Assembly: GCA_029237695.1 (NCBI GenBank)
Contig: CM055278.1
Coordinates: 70,981,188 to 71,045,187, forward strand
Source: Conchocele bisecta
Lineage: Eukaryota; Mollusca; Bivalvia; Lucinida; Thyasiridae
Length of the DNA stretch: 64,000 nt
Reading direction: 5' to 3'
The notes beneath the pieces are model-generated. The model saw only the letters and a list, made by a program, of their open reading frames with translations, ran no database searches and was not told the DNA's origin. Below are positions 39,301-50,345 of this stretch, piece after piece (positions within the stretch are counted from its first letter, which is position 1; every line of letters begins with the position of its first letter). The position numbers and the translations under genes were made by a program.

Positions 39301-41430
39301 CACCTGTGGTATAAGAGTAAGACTGTATATTATACCGTCCTATACCCCAGCCGACCACCTGTGTTCTAAGACTGTATATTACCACCTATCCTAATCACCA
39401 TGCCGACCACCTGTAGTCTAAGACTGTATATTATACCATCCTATCACCATGCCGACCACCTGTGGTCTAAGACTGTATATTATACCATCCTCTCACCAAG
39501 CCGACCGCCTGTGGTCTAAGACTGTATATTATACCGTCCTATCACCAAGCCGACCACCTGTGGACTAAGACTGTATATTATACCATCCTATCCACAAGCC
39601 GACCACCTGTGGTCTAAGACTGTATATTATACGTATATTATACCATCCTATCACCATGCCGACCACCTGTAGTCTAAGACTGTATATTATACCATCCTAT
39701 CACCATGCCGACCACCTGTAGTCTAAGACTGTATATTATACCATCCTCTCACCAAGCCGACCGCCTGTGGTCTAAGTCTGTATATTATACCGTCCTATCA
39801 CCAAGCCGACCACCTGTGGACTAAGACTGTATATTATACCATCCTATCCACAAGCCGACCACCTGTGGTCTAAGACTGTATATTATACCGTCCTATCACC
39901 AAGCCGACCAACTGTGGTCTAAGACTGTATATTATACCGTCCTATCCACAAGCCGACCACCTGTGGTCTAAGACTGTATATTATACCGTCCTATCACCAA
40001 GCCGACCACCTGTGGTCTAAGACTGTGTATTATACCGTCCTATCCACAAGCCGACCACCTAGTGTCTAAGACTGTATATACCGCTACCGTCCATCCATCC
40101 GCCACCACCTGTGGTCTAAGACTGTATTATTATACCGTCCTATCCACAAGCCAGACCACCTGTGGTCTAAGACGTATAATTATTAATACCGACCTATCCC
40201 CAAGCCGACCCGCCTGTGGTCTAAGACTGTTATATACCATTCTACACCAAGCCGACCACCTGTATCTAAGACTGTATTATAACCGTCATATCCACAAGCC
40301 GACCACTGGTGGTCTAGACTGAATATTATACCGTCCTATCCACAAGGCCGACCACCTGTGGTACCTAAGACTGTATATTATACCGTCCTACACACAAGTC
40401 GACCACTGTAGTCTAAGACTGTATATTATACCATCCTATCCCCAAGCCGACCACCTGTAGTCTAAGACTGTATATTATACCATCCTATACACATGCCGAC
40501 CACCTGTAGTCTAAGACTGTATATTATACCATCCTATCCACAAGCCGACCACCTGTGGTCTAAGACTGTATGTTATACCGTCCTATCCACAAGCCGACCA
40601 CCTGTGGTCTAAGACTGTATATTATACCGTCCTATCACCATGCCGACCACCTGTGGTCTAAGACTGTATATTATACCGTCCTATCACCAAGCCACCACCT
40701 GTGGTCTAAGACTGTATATTATACCATCCAATCACCATGCCGACCACCTGTGGTCTAAGGCTGTATAGCATGTTGTCCTATCACCAAGCCGGCCACCTGT
40801 GGTTAAGACTGTATATTATACCATCCTATCCACAAGCCGACCACCTGTCTAAGACCTGTATTATACCGTCCTACCACAAGCCGACCACTGTGGTCAAGAC
40901 TGTATATTATACCATCCTATCACCATGCCGACCACCTGTTGTCTAAGACTGTATATTATACCGTCCTATCACCAAGCCGACCACCTGTGGTCTAAGACTG
41001 TATATTATACCATCCAATCACCATGCCGACCACCTGTAGTCTAAGGCTGTATAGCATGTTGTCCTATCACCAAGCCGACCACCTGTGGTTAAGACTGTAT
41101 ATTATACAATCCTATCACCAAGCCGACCACATGTGGTCTAAGACTGTATATTATACCATCCTATCACCAAGCCGACCACCTGTGGTCTAAGACTGTATAT
41201 TATACCATCCAATCACCATGCCGACCGCCTGTGGTCTAAGACTGTATATTATACCATCCAATCACCATGCCGACCACCTGTGGTCTAAGACTGTATATTA
41301 TACCATCCTATCACCAAGCCGACCACCTGTGGTCTAAGACTGTATATTATACCATCCAATCACCATGCCGACCACCTGTGGTCTAAGGCTGTATAGCATG
41401 TTGTCCTATCACCAAGCCGACCACCTGTGA
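36360..41430 (+). repeat. 49-bp satellite array, about 100 units
   Basis: The monomer of about 49 bp reads CTGTATATTATACCGTCCTA, TCACCAAGCCGACCACCTGT, GGTCTAAGA. It contains the inverted pair ACCACCTGTGGT. Unit types alternate in places (for example CACCATGCC..GTAGTC with CCACAAGCC..GTGGTC around 37.5-38.0 kb). A distinctive block recurs at 37384 and 38278. The array ends about 20 bp before the GK5 start codon. All long frames here are repeat artefacts. Confidence 0.97.
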
Positions 41431-41448
41431 TTGCAGTGAGGTTCAGCA

Positions 41449-41586
41449 ATGGCAGAACCAGCTCAGGAGGCCAATGAGGAGCTGGAGGTCATTCCGTACA
41501 TCGTCGCCGTAGACATCGGCACAACGACCATCCGGAGTCACGTCTACAAGAAACAGGGCACAATCAAAGGCACAAGTTCAAAACGG
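41449..41586 (+). CDS. GK5: GK5 exon 1 (start codon, nucleotide-binding N-terminus)
   Basis: ATG at 41449 in the context CAGCAATGG. It encodes MAEPAQEANEELEVIPYIVA, VDIGTTTIRSHVYKKQGTIK and GTSSKR, then a donor CGG|GTATTT. DIGTTTIR is the phosphate-binding loop of FGGY-family sugar/polyol kinases, and VDIGTTTIRSHVY matches GK5 (glycerol kinase 5) rather than the GK/GK2 group. An AG at 41435-41436 (TGATTGCAG) just upstream could also be a splice acceptor for a preceding 5' UTR exon. The 49-bp satellite ends within about 20 bp of the start. Confidence 0.93.
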
Positions 41587-42887
41587 GTATTTATTGTTTA
41601 GTTTAAACATATTTTTTAACAACAATAGTTTACAGTTCTTCCCAGTATTTATTGTTTGATACCAAGTATATAAATATTGTATGCATCACGATGTCGGTCA
41701 AAATCATGCAAGCTGTTTTTATTTTATTTTCATATAAGAGACAGTTAAAATAAGCATTTATAAACCTTTGGTCTGTTACGTAACCTGCGACATAAATATG
41801 TATACTATACCAATATGCGCCATATCTGGAGCTCTGACTCTGAGCTCCAGTAGCCTATTTCACCAACCTATCAACACTTGATCAATCAGGACCAGTAGCC
41901 TATTTCACCAACCTATCAACACATGATCAATCAGGACCAGTAGCCTATTTCATCAACATTGCAAAGTATACTTTAGTAGCAAAGTATACTTTGAGGGAGA
42001 AATTTTCAATTTTATGATAAATTTATTAATTTGTATTATACTGAATTTATTACATTATCACAGCCAATTTGGCTGTGATAATGTAATAAATTCAGTATAA
42101 TAATTCTGCATACTTTTAATCATGAAATATATGCATGTGTTAGTTCTATATGAAATAATGCATTTCAGGAAAAATAAATGATTGCTCCCTCAAAGTATAC
42201 TTTGATAGTAAAGTATACTTTGCAATGTTGATGAAATAGGCTACAGATATGGTGCATATTGGTACAATGTACATGTATGTTAAGAAAACAGGAACAATTA
42301 TGTGAAAATCATATTTCCCGAGAAAAATGATATTTCCCAGTATTTCCCACTTTTCAGAGTATTTCCCGTGACGGGTCCTTAATGCATTTATAGACCTTGA
42401 TCTATTAGTAACCTGTGACACAAATGCGTATACTATACCAATATGCGCCGCCATATCTGGAGCTCTGGAGCTCCAGATATGGAGCGTATTGGTACATGTA
42501 GGTTAATAAAAAGTATGTGAAAAATCATATTTCCCACTTTTGAGAGTATTTCCCGGTGCAGTAAATACCGGGAAATCCCAACCCTGGCTCTGAGGTAATA
42601 GCAATTCAGTGATTCTGATAAGTTTTGTATCTAAAGAGTATAAAGATTTCAAATTCAATGCGTATTTTACTTTTACAAACGTATTATTGATTTTCTTATT
42701 AAATAGGGAACAAATGACTTTATTTTCTTAAATTCACTTATTTTTTGCAGCTGAACTAAGTAAATTTCAACTCTACTTCAGTATTTACACTACTCAATTT
42801 GAAAGTCAATTCATATTCTGCTAAAATAAGTGGGTAAAATACGCCAATACGCAACTTATCTGGAGCTCTGACCGCTGATATTTACAG
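41587..42887. other. GK5 intron 1
   Basis: Contains M3 at 41937-42246, a short direct repeat before it (AGTAGCCTATTTCACCAACC twice, 41850-41935), and two related segments with CATATCTGGAGCTC palindromes at about 41820-41850 and 42448-42485. The rest is unassigned AT-rich sequence. Confidence 0.55.
41937..42246. mobile_element. MITE family M3 copy
   Basis: AGTAGCCTATTTCATCAACA left, TGTTGATGAAATAGGCTACA right, central CAGCCAATTTGGCTG palindrome. Confidence 0.92.
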
Positions 42888-42981
42888 ATTGAGCTGATAC
42901 ACCCGAAACCCGGCTGGTCAGAGATGGATCCCGACCTTATATACAAACAGGTGGTCGACTGTATCTCAGAGTCCATTAAAG
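42888..42981 (+). CDS. GK5: GK5 exon 2
   Basis: Acceptor ATATTTACAG, donor AAAG|GTAGTG. Phase 0 in, 1 out. It encodes IELIHPKPGWSEMDPDLIYK and QVVDCISESIK, the 'PxxGWxExDPxxL' segment conserved in FGGY kinases, read as GK5 by context. The last bases and donor are part of a 41-bp tandem unit repeated in the intron and again at 46.5 kb. Confidence 0.94.
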
Positions 42982-43060
42982 GTAGTGTGTCACAGTCTGC
43001 CAAATCGCAGAGTCCATTAAAGGTCACATTACAAACTATCACTTATTTTCTTCAAAATGC
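42969..43060 (+). repeat. 41-bp tandem unit spanning the GK5 exon 2 donor
   Basis: GAGTCCATTAAAGGTAGTGT and CACAGTCTGCCAAATCGCA, then GAGTCCATTAAAGGTCACAT 41 bp later. The first unit carries the live donor; the second gives an identical AAAGGT context with altered downstream bases. Confidence 0.9.
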
Positions 43061-44084
43061 GCTAAAAACAACAACGGCAACCCTAATAACCGATTTCCGG
43101 TTTGTTTGTATTTTTCGTGATATTGAGATTTTAATATATCGCACCTTATCTGACACCTATACAGAGCCATGCAATGAATTGGTCATCTCTTATCTCTCCT
43201 GTTACTGCGACCTACTGGCGCGAGGTGGCGCTGTAAAAATAACCGCTATGACGTAGCAGTTGAACAGCTTACCTGATTGGTGGATGAAGGCTTCTTATAT
43301 AATATTGTTTGGATTTACGGACATCATGTATTTGTTGCATAATTTCTTTGTTTTTGTTGTTTAATATATACGTTAATCGTTATTTTTTCCTTCGCCTAGT
43401 TATACTTGGATTATTTATACGATTATTTATATCTGCGACGACTACCTGTGCGGAAGTCGGTTGTAATTCACGGTCAAACAGACAGCAGAGCCAGAATCAG
43501 AAAAAAATGTGAAATTATAACATTTCTAATTTTTTTTTACACAATGCTAATCTCCGACATTTCGTAAATTGATTCTGCAATGCTTGCAGAATGTTACTTC
43601 AGCATACTTGTGCTTTGACAATTTCGAGTTGAAATAATCAGTGACACGCGTGTGTAGCTATGTTCAAACGGATGCCGCCGGAGGTCATTATACATGTAAT
43701 AGTAAATAACTTATCCGATGATTTGACCGCAGGCAAATAGGGAAGTGGATATTGGGACAGGTGTATTCTGAATTCAATGAAGCCACACCTATTCTATGCT
43801 GATTGGTTAAATCCATTTCGTTTATCTGTCCTAGTCAGTGACAGATGTGTGAAGCTACGTTCAAACGGATGTCAACAATAATGTGGCAGGTGTATATACA
43901 CCTATGCCAAGCTGAGTCCAGACAGACATGGTAGAATAGATACACTGTGCACATCAGGGTGCTTTCTATAGTTCCGAAAATCCAATCTTGATGTGTTTGT
44001 TTTTATACATGGATGAATGTTATATTGCGGGACTAAAATTGTGTAACTTGAATGTCCACTCGCTTATTTTTCCGTAAGTACTGT
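43061..44084. other. GK5 intron 2, first part
   Basis: Unassigned. Two related phrases, GTGTGTAGCTATGTTCAAACGGATG and GTGTGAAGCTACGTTCAAACGGATG (about 43650 and 43850), show a local duplication about 200 bp apart. No exon was seen. Confidence 0.4.
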
Positions 44085-44930
44085 TTTTATACGACCGTTT
44101 TTAAAAAACGGTATGTACATGTATTATGTTTTACCGCACGGCGGGCGGGCGGCTGAAGAAAAAGCGCATTCCTCCGAAACCGTTCAGTCGATCGATCTGA
44201 AACTATACACACGTCTTCTACACATATTGAAGATGTGCACCTTGGTGTTTTTATGCCGAAAAAATATAAAAAAATTTTTTTAACAAAAATATCGCCTTTT
44301 TTAACTTAGCCATTTTTTCTTCATTTTTCTATACATTTCTATATACGGTACAGAGTTTGTGTACACAACTCCTCCGAAACCTTTCAGTCGATCGATCTGA
44401 AACTATGCACACGTCTTCTACACATATTGAAGATGTGCACCTTAGTGTTTTTATGGCGAAACAATATTTTTTAACAAAAATATCACCTTTTTAACTTAGC
44501 CATTTTTTCTACATTTTTCTATACAATTCTATATATGGTACAGAGTTTGTGTACACAACTCCTCCGAAATCGTTCAGTCGATCGTTCTGAAACTATACAC
44601 ACGTCTTCTACACATATTGAAGATGTGCACCTTGGTGTTTTTATGCCGAAAAATATTTTTTAACAAAAATATCGCCCTTTTAACTTAGCCATTTTTTCTA
44701 CATTTGTCTGTGCAATTCTATATACGGTACAGAGTTTGTGTACACAGCTCCTCCGAAACTGTTCAGTCGATCGTTCTGAAACTATACACACGTCTTCTAC
44801 ACATATTGAAGATGTGCACCTTGGTGATTTTATGCCGAAAAATATTTTTTAACAAAAATATCACCTTTTTAACTTAGCCATTTTTTCTACATTATTGTAT
44901 CCAATTCCCTATCATTTCTACTTTACACTC
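44085..44930 (+). mobile_element. Helitron-like tandem element H4 (about 190-bp units)
   Basis: The head hairpin ACGACCGTTTTT / AAAAACGGTATGT is followed by GGCGGGCGGGCGG, then four units each with CTCCGAAACCGTTCAGTCGA, ACACGTCTTCTACACATATT and TTAACTTAGCCATTTTTTCT. No clear tail was identified. Confidence 0.72.
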
Positions 44931-45322
44931 TACTTTTCTATCTCTGCCTAATTAGTATACATGTTTAGCACAACGAGATGAAGAAATAATGCTATAGACT
45001 TTCAAATTCTCATTAATGTTTCTTGCCTTGGTGACAGCTTCACATTTCTGCATCTTCGCTGTCTGGCCCATATTCGACGGGCGTATTTTGTGACTTGCGG
45101 CACTCTTGTTGAATACTAAAATATAACTAAATCACATATTTTGTACGTTGACACATAAAAAGAATAAAAGTATATATTCAATTTTCACATGTACAGTAAA
45201 TTCTTTACTATTTCTAATCTATTTTCCTACACACAAATAAATAGAAAATGTTTGGACTAGATGTTAAAAACTAAAGAAAATCGTTGTTTTGCCAAATGGG
45301 GGTTACGTCGAAGCTTGGTCCT

Positions 45323-45562
45323 ATATGTGGCTGTGACTGGAGAAATGGGGTTTGTGTGATTTGTGACTAGTGTAGGTCCTAATCAAATATAACACTCCTG
45401 TAGTCTAAATACGATCTAGATTGCATGTTAGTGTGTTTTATTGAAGGAATGCCGAAAAGTGGAGATCCTGTTCAGACTGTGCGAATGTACAGGCTGAACT
45501 CGATGTACATTGGTCGCAAACGCCCTATAAGCCCCGTGTTGTGTTTGGCTTATTGCACCTTC
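45323..45562. mobile_element. MITE family M2 copy, diverged
   Basis: TATGTGGCTGTGACTGGAGA left; the right end is decayed (CACCTTCTCAGTCGCAGTG). Confidence 0.7.
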
Positions 45563-45835
45563 TCAGTCGCAGTGTACAGCGGATGTTGACACAATCTTGA
45601 AACAACACCCCACCCCCCGTGGCAATTAGAGCGACTAATTTTCCCACTGCTGTCACCCCGGGCTTTCCTTAATTGACCCCATGTAAAGTATTGTTTCATT
45701 GTAAGTGGAGAATGGCCTACAAGAATGACGTTATGACAGTTTGACCAGCATAGCACCAGATCCATCTATGCACCTGACAGCTCTGATAAGTGTCTACTCT
45801 GTTGCCCGTCTGATTTAGCATTATATATAGTACTA

Positions 45836-46000
45836 CGGTGGGGGGGGGGGGGGGGGGGTTGGGAACAGGGATTCTGCTGCGGAAAATAAAAAAAATCGCC
45901 ACTTCCAAAAAAAAAAAAAAAATAAAAAAAAAAAAAAAATATATACATGTATATAAAAAATCGAAAATTAAAAAAAAAAATTGAATTGTAATTTTTTATC
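45836..46000. repeat. homopolymer-rich low complexity
   Basis: A run of about 20 G at 45840-45858, then two long A runs at 45908-45940 and 45968-45980. Lengths here are likely to be unreliable in an assembly. Confidence 0.9.
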
Positions 46001-46544
46001 GCCAACTGTTTATTTTTATCGCCAATTTCGAAAGTGACGATCGCCAGCGAATCCCTGGGAAACATAGATTGTAACCTGACGATGTAAATATAAATAAATG
46101 TATATACAGACTGGTATCCTACAGCTGTTTAAAATTGCACACTGTCCATTTTGTCACCCACTGTCGCATTTCAGTATGTAGTTTGTAACTAGGTCATTCT
46201 TATATTTTTACAGTACAGTACAGTCCCATATATTTATATCAGCGGTCTAATAAACTGGAGTTCTAAGTAGTCTGTTGAACTATTACGTGTAATAATCGTA
46301 TTATGCATACATTTCGGAAGTTCTACTGATACGTCATATACCCATGTGACCGCAAAGGGAAATAACTGTGGTAAGCAAAATAAGGGGAAGTTAGTCATGC
46401 AGTGATGGCTGGACAAACTGGTTGTCTGGAATATGAAATCCGTAAAAGAACGGCACATACTGGTCGGATTACTGTAAACAAATTTTTATTTGATATATAA
46501 ATGATGAATACCTAAGCGTATCGCGAAAACAGAAGCTTGTTATA

Positions 46545-46718
46545 TCTCCATTAAAGGTAGTGTGTCACAGTCTGCCAAATCGCATAGTCCATTAAAGGTA
46601 GTGTGTCAGTTTGCCAAATCGCAAAGTCCATTAAAGGTAGTGTGTCACAGTTTTCCAAGTCGCAGGGTCTATTAAAGATAGTGTGTCACAGTCTGCCATG
46701 TTGCAGAGTCTATTAACG
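46545..46718 (+). repeat. remote minisatellite copy of the GK5 exon 2 donor unit
   Basis: Five units of about 40 bp, each with TCCATTAAAGGTAGTGTGTC and CAGTCTGCCAAATCGCA or close variants, the last two decaying to TCTATTAAAGATAG and TCTATTAACGTG. About 3.6 kb downstream of the real donor in the same intron. Confidence 0.92.
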
Positions 46719-46719
46719 T

Positions 46720-46810
46720 GTTCAACCCTAAATAACTAGAATGGACTGTGATATGCTAATTTTTCGACCAATCCAATCGTCACAAAATGATTTCAGATTC
46801 GTCCATTTAT
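46720..46810 (+). mobile_element. M1a MITE fragment
   Basis: GTTCAACCCTAAATAACTAG and CCAATCCAATCGTCACAAAA, AATGATTTCAGAT match the interior of M1a at 4885 and 63643. Confidence 0.65.
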
Positions 46811-47137
46811 GAAAAGGGAAATATTGAGCATCGATAGTAATTGGTCAGGACACTTCAATCAGATATTAAGTACATGTATACATTGTACAATTAAACTGAT
46901 GTATGATCAAATTATTGAATTTAGCACTCGCTATGACATTCACAACCGGTGTTGATACATGTACATGATACATACCTTTCTGACCTTCACAAAGTCGTAG
47001 AAACATATTTGTTCGTACAACTTTTGTAACAGTCTTTTTTTATGATTCAGAATGCCAGAGGGCATACCCATGTTTTACAAACATAATCTCTAGTTGAGCT
47101 TCATTTGACAAATGTTTAGGGTTATGCACATATTTTG

Positions 47138-47540
47138 TTCATCTACAGCCGCTGCTTTCGTAATGGAAGATGCTTCATGTATTTGGATACAATTTGTTTT
47201 TGGGAAACCCGTATCTATATAAATAAAACAGGGTTTTCCCAAGAAATGTGGCGTCCAAATATTTAGTTGTTTTATGGTATTACCGGTACACATTATATTA
47301 CGTTCATCTACTGCCAGTGGTGTCACAATGGAAGAAATGTCTCTTATTTGGATACAGTTTGTTTTGGGAAACCCTAAACATGTTGTGTTTTATGACAATA
47401 ACAATGTATTTTGATACCATTTGTTTTTGGAAACAAAACCTCTATTTCACAATGGTTTCCAAATACAGTGAAACCTCTCTAAGCCGGACACCCTGGACAC
47501 CTCCCAGGGTGTCTGGTTTAGAGAGGTTTCACTGTAAATG
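47138..47540 (+). other. region with two decayed copies of the GK5 exon 3 start, plus pogo-type palindrome
   Basis: TTCATCTACAGCCGCTGCTT..CATGTATTTGG (47138-47187) and TTCATCTACTGCCAGTGGTG (from about 47302) resemble the start of exon 3 at 52854-52905. Each is followed by GGATACAATTTG, TTTTGGGAAACCC sequence also present at 52768. A pogo-type palindrome (CAGTGAAACCTCTCTAAGCC and its complement) lies at 47467-47537. Confidence 0.6.
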
Positions 47541-47685
47541 AGGCATTTGATCATTCTGAGCTATAGTTGTGTGCTATGCGATCACGAACAGACATTATCA
47601 CCTGGGATAAAGACCAAGAAACTCATCAAAAATAAGATCACATGTGTGTTCTTGGTGTCCAGTTTAGAGATTATCGGGATATAAA

Positions 47686-47766
47686 CTTGGAAAAGTCGCG
47701 GGAATACTGGACGAAGGCCGGAAGGCCTCGTCCAGTATTCCCGCGACTTTTCCAAGTTTATACCCC
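47686..47766. mobile_element. palindrome with GGCCGGAAGGCC core
   Basis: ATAAACTTGGAAAAGTCGCG and GGAATACTGGACGA are mirrored exactly on the other side. A half copy is at 52058-52105. Confidence 0.88.
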
Positions 47767-47889
47767 GAGGTTCCACTGTATTTAGGATTATGGTGGAATT
47801 ACATCTACAGTCTATATAAATAACCTATTTATTTTATGCATCTCCCATCCAAGTATTGATTTTCCATTTCCGGTCGAACAGTTAATCAT

Positions 47890-48290
47890 TAAAGGTACAT
47901 GCCCACTCAGTAGGCACAAAATGTTATTTATATCAGAGACATCATCTGAGACATTTTCTGGCCAAATAAACATTCATTCACCATTACCCCACGTATTGAT
48001 TGGTATTATTATGCATTTTTATATCAGAAGTAAATTTCCACACTGATATCGGGGCGATAACCGTGTTCCCTTAATTGTTAACTGACATTACTATTTATTC
48101 GCTGTATTTATTTTTTTATGTGCAATGATCATGATCATACTTTATAATCAGTCAAAAATATTATTTTTTCAGGTGGCACATTTAATTAGTATAAATAATT
48201 AAAACATATCCTGCCTCATTTGCATATGAAAATAGCCTGATACCACCGCGAGTCACTGTCAGTAAAATAAATATTACTAAATGACTCCAC
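47890..48290 (+). mobile_element. MITE family M5, 3' truncated
   Basis: AAAGGTACATGCCCACTCAG left end, CATTTGCATATGAAAATAGC interior; the right end is missing. Confidence 0.82.
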
Positions 48291-48654
48291 ACACTATAAA
48301 CAGATCAAACGTTTTTCGTACTACAGTAAACGCAACAGCCCATGATTTTATTCCTTAAATAATATCATGTATTGACAGACTTGCACTACTCAATACTGGT
48401 GCAATGATAAGTACAGCTGGAAACCAATAGAGACTCCATTTAACAGTATTTAACTAACATAAATGTTACTATTGGATAGAGGGCACAATATAAGAACATG
48501 TGCCATTTAAAAAAAACCAGACGTCCTTGGCACACATGCCAAGCCCACAGAGGCATTTGAATTCATGCTGCAACAGCTGCTAAAGGCCTCAGGCATGTGG
48601 ACGGCATAAAAGTCATAAAACAGCTGTGATCTCTCTACGGAACGCCATGCAGGA

Positions 48655-48905
48655 CAGGTTAATTATGTGTACAAAATTGAGTTTTGTAACACTAAAAATC
48701 ACAAAATTCAATTCTGTGTCATAAAATTCAATTCTGTGTCACAAAATTCAATTCTGTGTCGCAAAATTCAATTCTGCATATGTTTCGTATACAAAATTCA
48801 TTTTTGTTATAAAGGATTCAATTTTGTAAGACAGAATTGAGTTTTGTGAAGAAAATTCAGTTTTGTGGGACAGAATTCATTTTTGTCCACAAAAATTAGT
48901 TTGCG
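48655..48905 (+). repeat. array of about 20-bp CACAAAATTCAATTCTGTG units
   Basis: About twelve units. Each holds AAAATTCAATTCTGTGT or its partial reverse complement (AGAATTGAGTTTTGT), so single strands can fold on themselves. A second array is at 49478-49650. Confidence 0.88.
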
Positions 48906-49293
48906 TAGGATAGTCTATGTCATCTCTACGTTGATTGGTCGAGATCGGTCTTAGTCCATTTTACTAGATGGTGGAGTACACTTGCAGGTTTAAATATTTC
49001 AATGCGAAAATATAACCCAATATATCAATATTATACTTCTTTATGGACAGTTATTTTGGTTATGTTATGATTACAAATGAGTGGTCACACCATATAAGCA
49101 TATATACTTTGAAGGAGAAATAAGAAAAATATTCAGAATTTTCCCTCAATTATGTAAACAGGGTCAAACATAAAGTAGCCGGGACATAGCTAGACCTGAG
49201 AGCATGCCCATATATAGAGAATACCAGGCTAGTGTATTTTGATATCAAGTTTATCAGGCAAGGCTAGGAAACGCCTAGGAATTCCGAGGCTTC

Positions 49294-50080
49294 AGTGCAT
49301 ATGTGCCGTGAAACATGGTGCCGTGAAAAATGTTTCACGGCACCATGTTTCACGGCACATATGCACTGTGTTGACGGGATGAACAAAACTATCTGTCTCC
49401 CTATATAATAACCTACTGAGTGGGTATGTAAATTTTTGTGAAAATGCTGAGAGTACGGGGCGCCAAGTGGGACATGGCTCAATTTTGTCAACAAAATTCA
49501 TTTTTGTGCCACAAAATTCAATTCTGTGTCACAAAATTCATTTTTGTGCCACAAAAAATAACAAAATTCAATTCTGTGTCACAAAATTCAATTCTGTCAA
49601 TTCTGTGTAACAAAATTCAATTCTGTGTCACAAAATTCAATTCTGCACACGCATGTAAGAAGGACTACCATCGGTCAGAAACTGCACTGGAGAAATGGGT
49701 CACGGTCGCCGATCTACACATTCAATGTCGATGATTCATTTCTCATTCTGCCGACGATTCATTTCTCATTCTGCCATTTTGCTTCAACTATCTCCAAGCA
49801 GTCAAACGTTGACAAACCCATTCGTATTTAAACTCATTTGCGTTATAATTGTACACATAATTCATGTACATGTAGATCTCCCGCGAGTACTGACGTTATT
49901 TATTGTGTATCGCAAGGTACACCTGCCCCAGTTAAATCAATAATACACGCGCTGTGACCTGTGTTCTGACTGCTGTCTGTGTTTATAAACTGTGTTTATA
50001 TAGGGAGACAGATAGTTTTGTTCATCCCGTCAACACAGTGCATATGTGCCGTGAAACATGGTGCCGTGAAACATTTTTGA
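49294..50080. repeat. large inverted pair with inner palindrome
   Basis: At 49294-49364 a palindrome of GTGCATATGTGCCGTGAAAC, ATGGTGCCGTGAAA is followed by GTGTTGACGGGATGAACAAA, ACTATCTGTCTCCCTATATA. The same sequence in opposite orientation is at about 49998-50072. The second CACAAAATTC array lies between them. Confidence 0.85.
49478..49650 (+). repeat. second array of CACAAAATTCAATTCTGTG units
   Basis: Eight or nine units of about 20 bp, some with TTTTGTGCC variants. Same family as 48655-48905. Confidence 0.88.
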
Positions 50081-50159
50081 TATCCTGTCAATACAACCTA
50101 ATCACTGCATATGAATACGTGCGGTTGCCATACTAGTCCGGGGTTATTTTTGCATTTTA

Positions 50160-50345
50160 ATCCTATTTGTAGGTGTTGACAGGATAAATAGAATAGCAGG
50201 TTAGTGTCGTGAATGGGAAAAAATATCTAGCGCCGCACGGAAACAGAATGGACTCTGCAGAGCTTCGCCCATCCCGTTTCCTAAGCCTTGCCAGATATTT
50301 TTCCCCATTCACAGCACTAACCTACTATTCTCTATATATTCTGTA
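50160..50345. mobile_element. inverted-repeat element
   Basis: GAATAGCAGGTTAGTGTCGT, GAATGGGAAAAAATATCT at the left; AGATATTTTTCCCCATTCAC, AGCACTAACCTACTATTCT at the right. Confidence 0.8.

Noticed and set aside
36987..40946. Open frames of 60-85 codons with repeated 'LYIIPSYHQAD' phrases
   Set aside because: They are translations of the 49-bp satellite, change frame with every indel and have no independent support.
36360..41430. CRISPR-like regular repeat
   Set aside because: Units are head to tail with no unique spacers, and the setting is eukaryotic.
45001..45080. Possible missing GK5 exon (GTGACAGCTTCACATTTCTG region)
   Set aside because: No frame matches GK5, and the correct exon 3 was found at 52864-52939 with matching phases.
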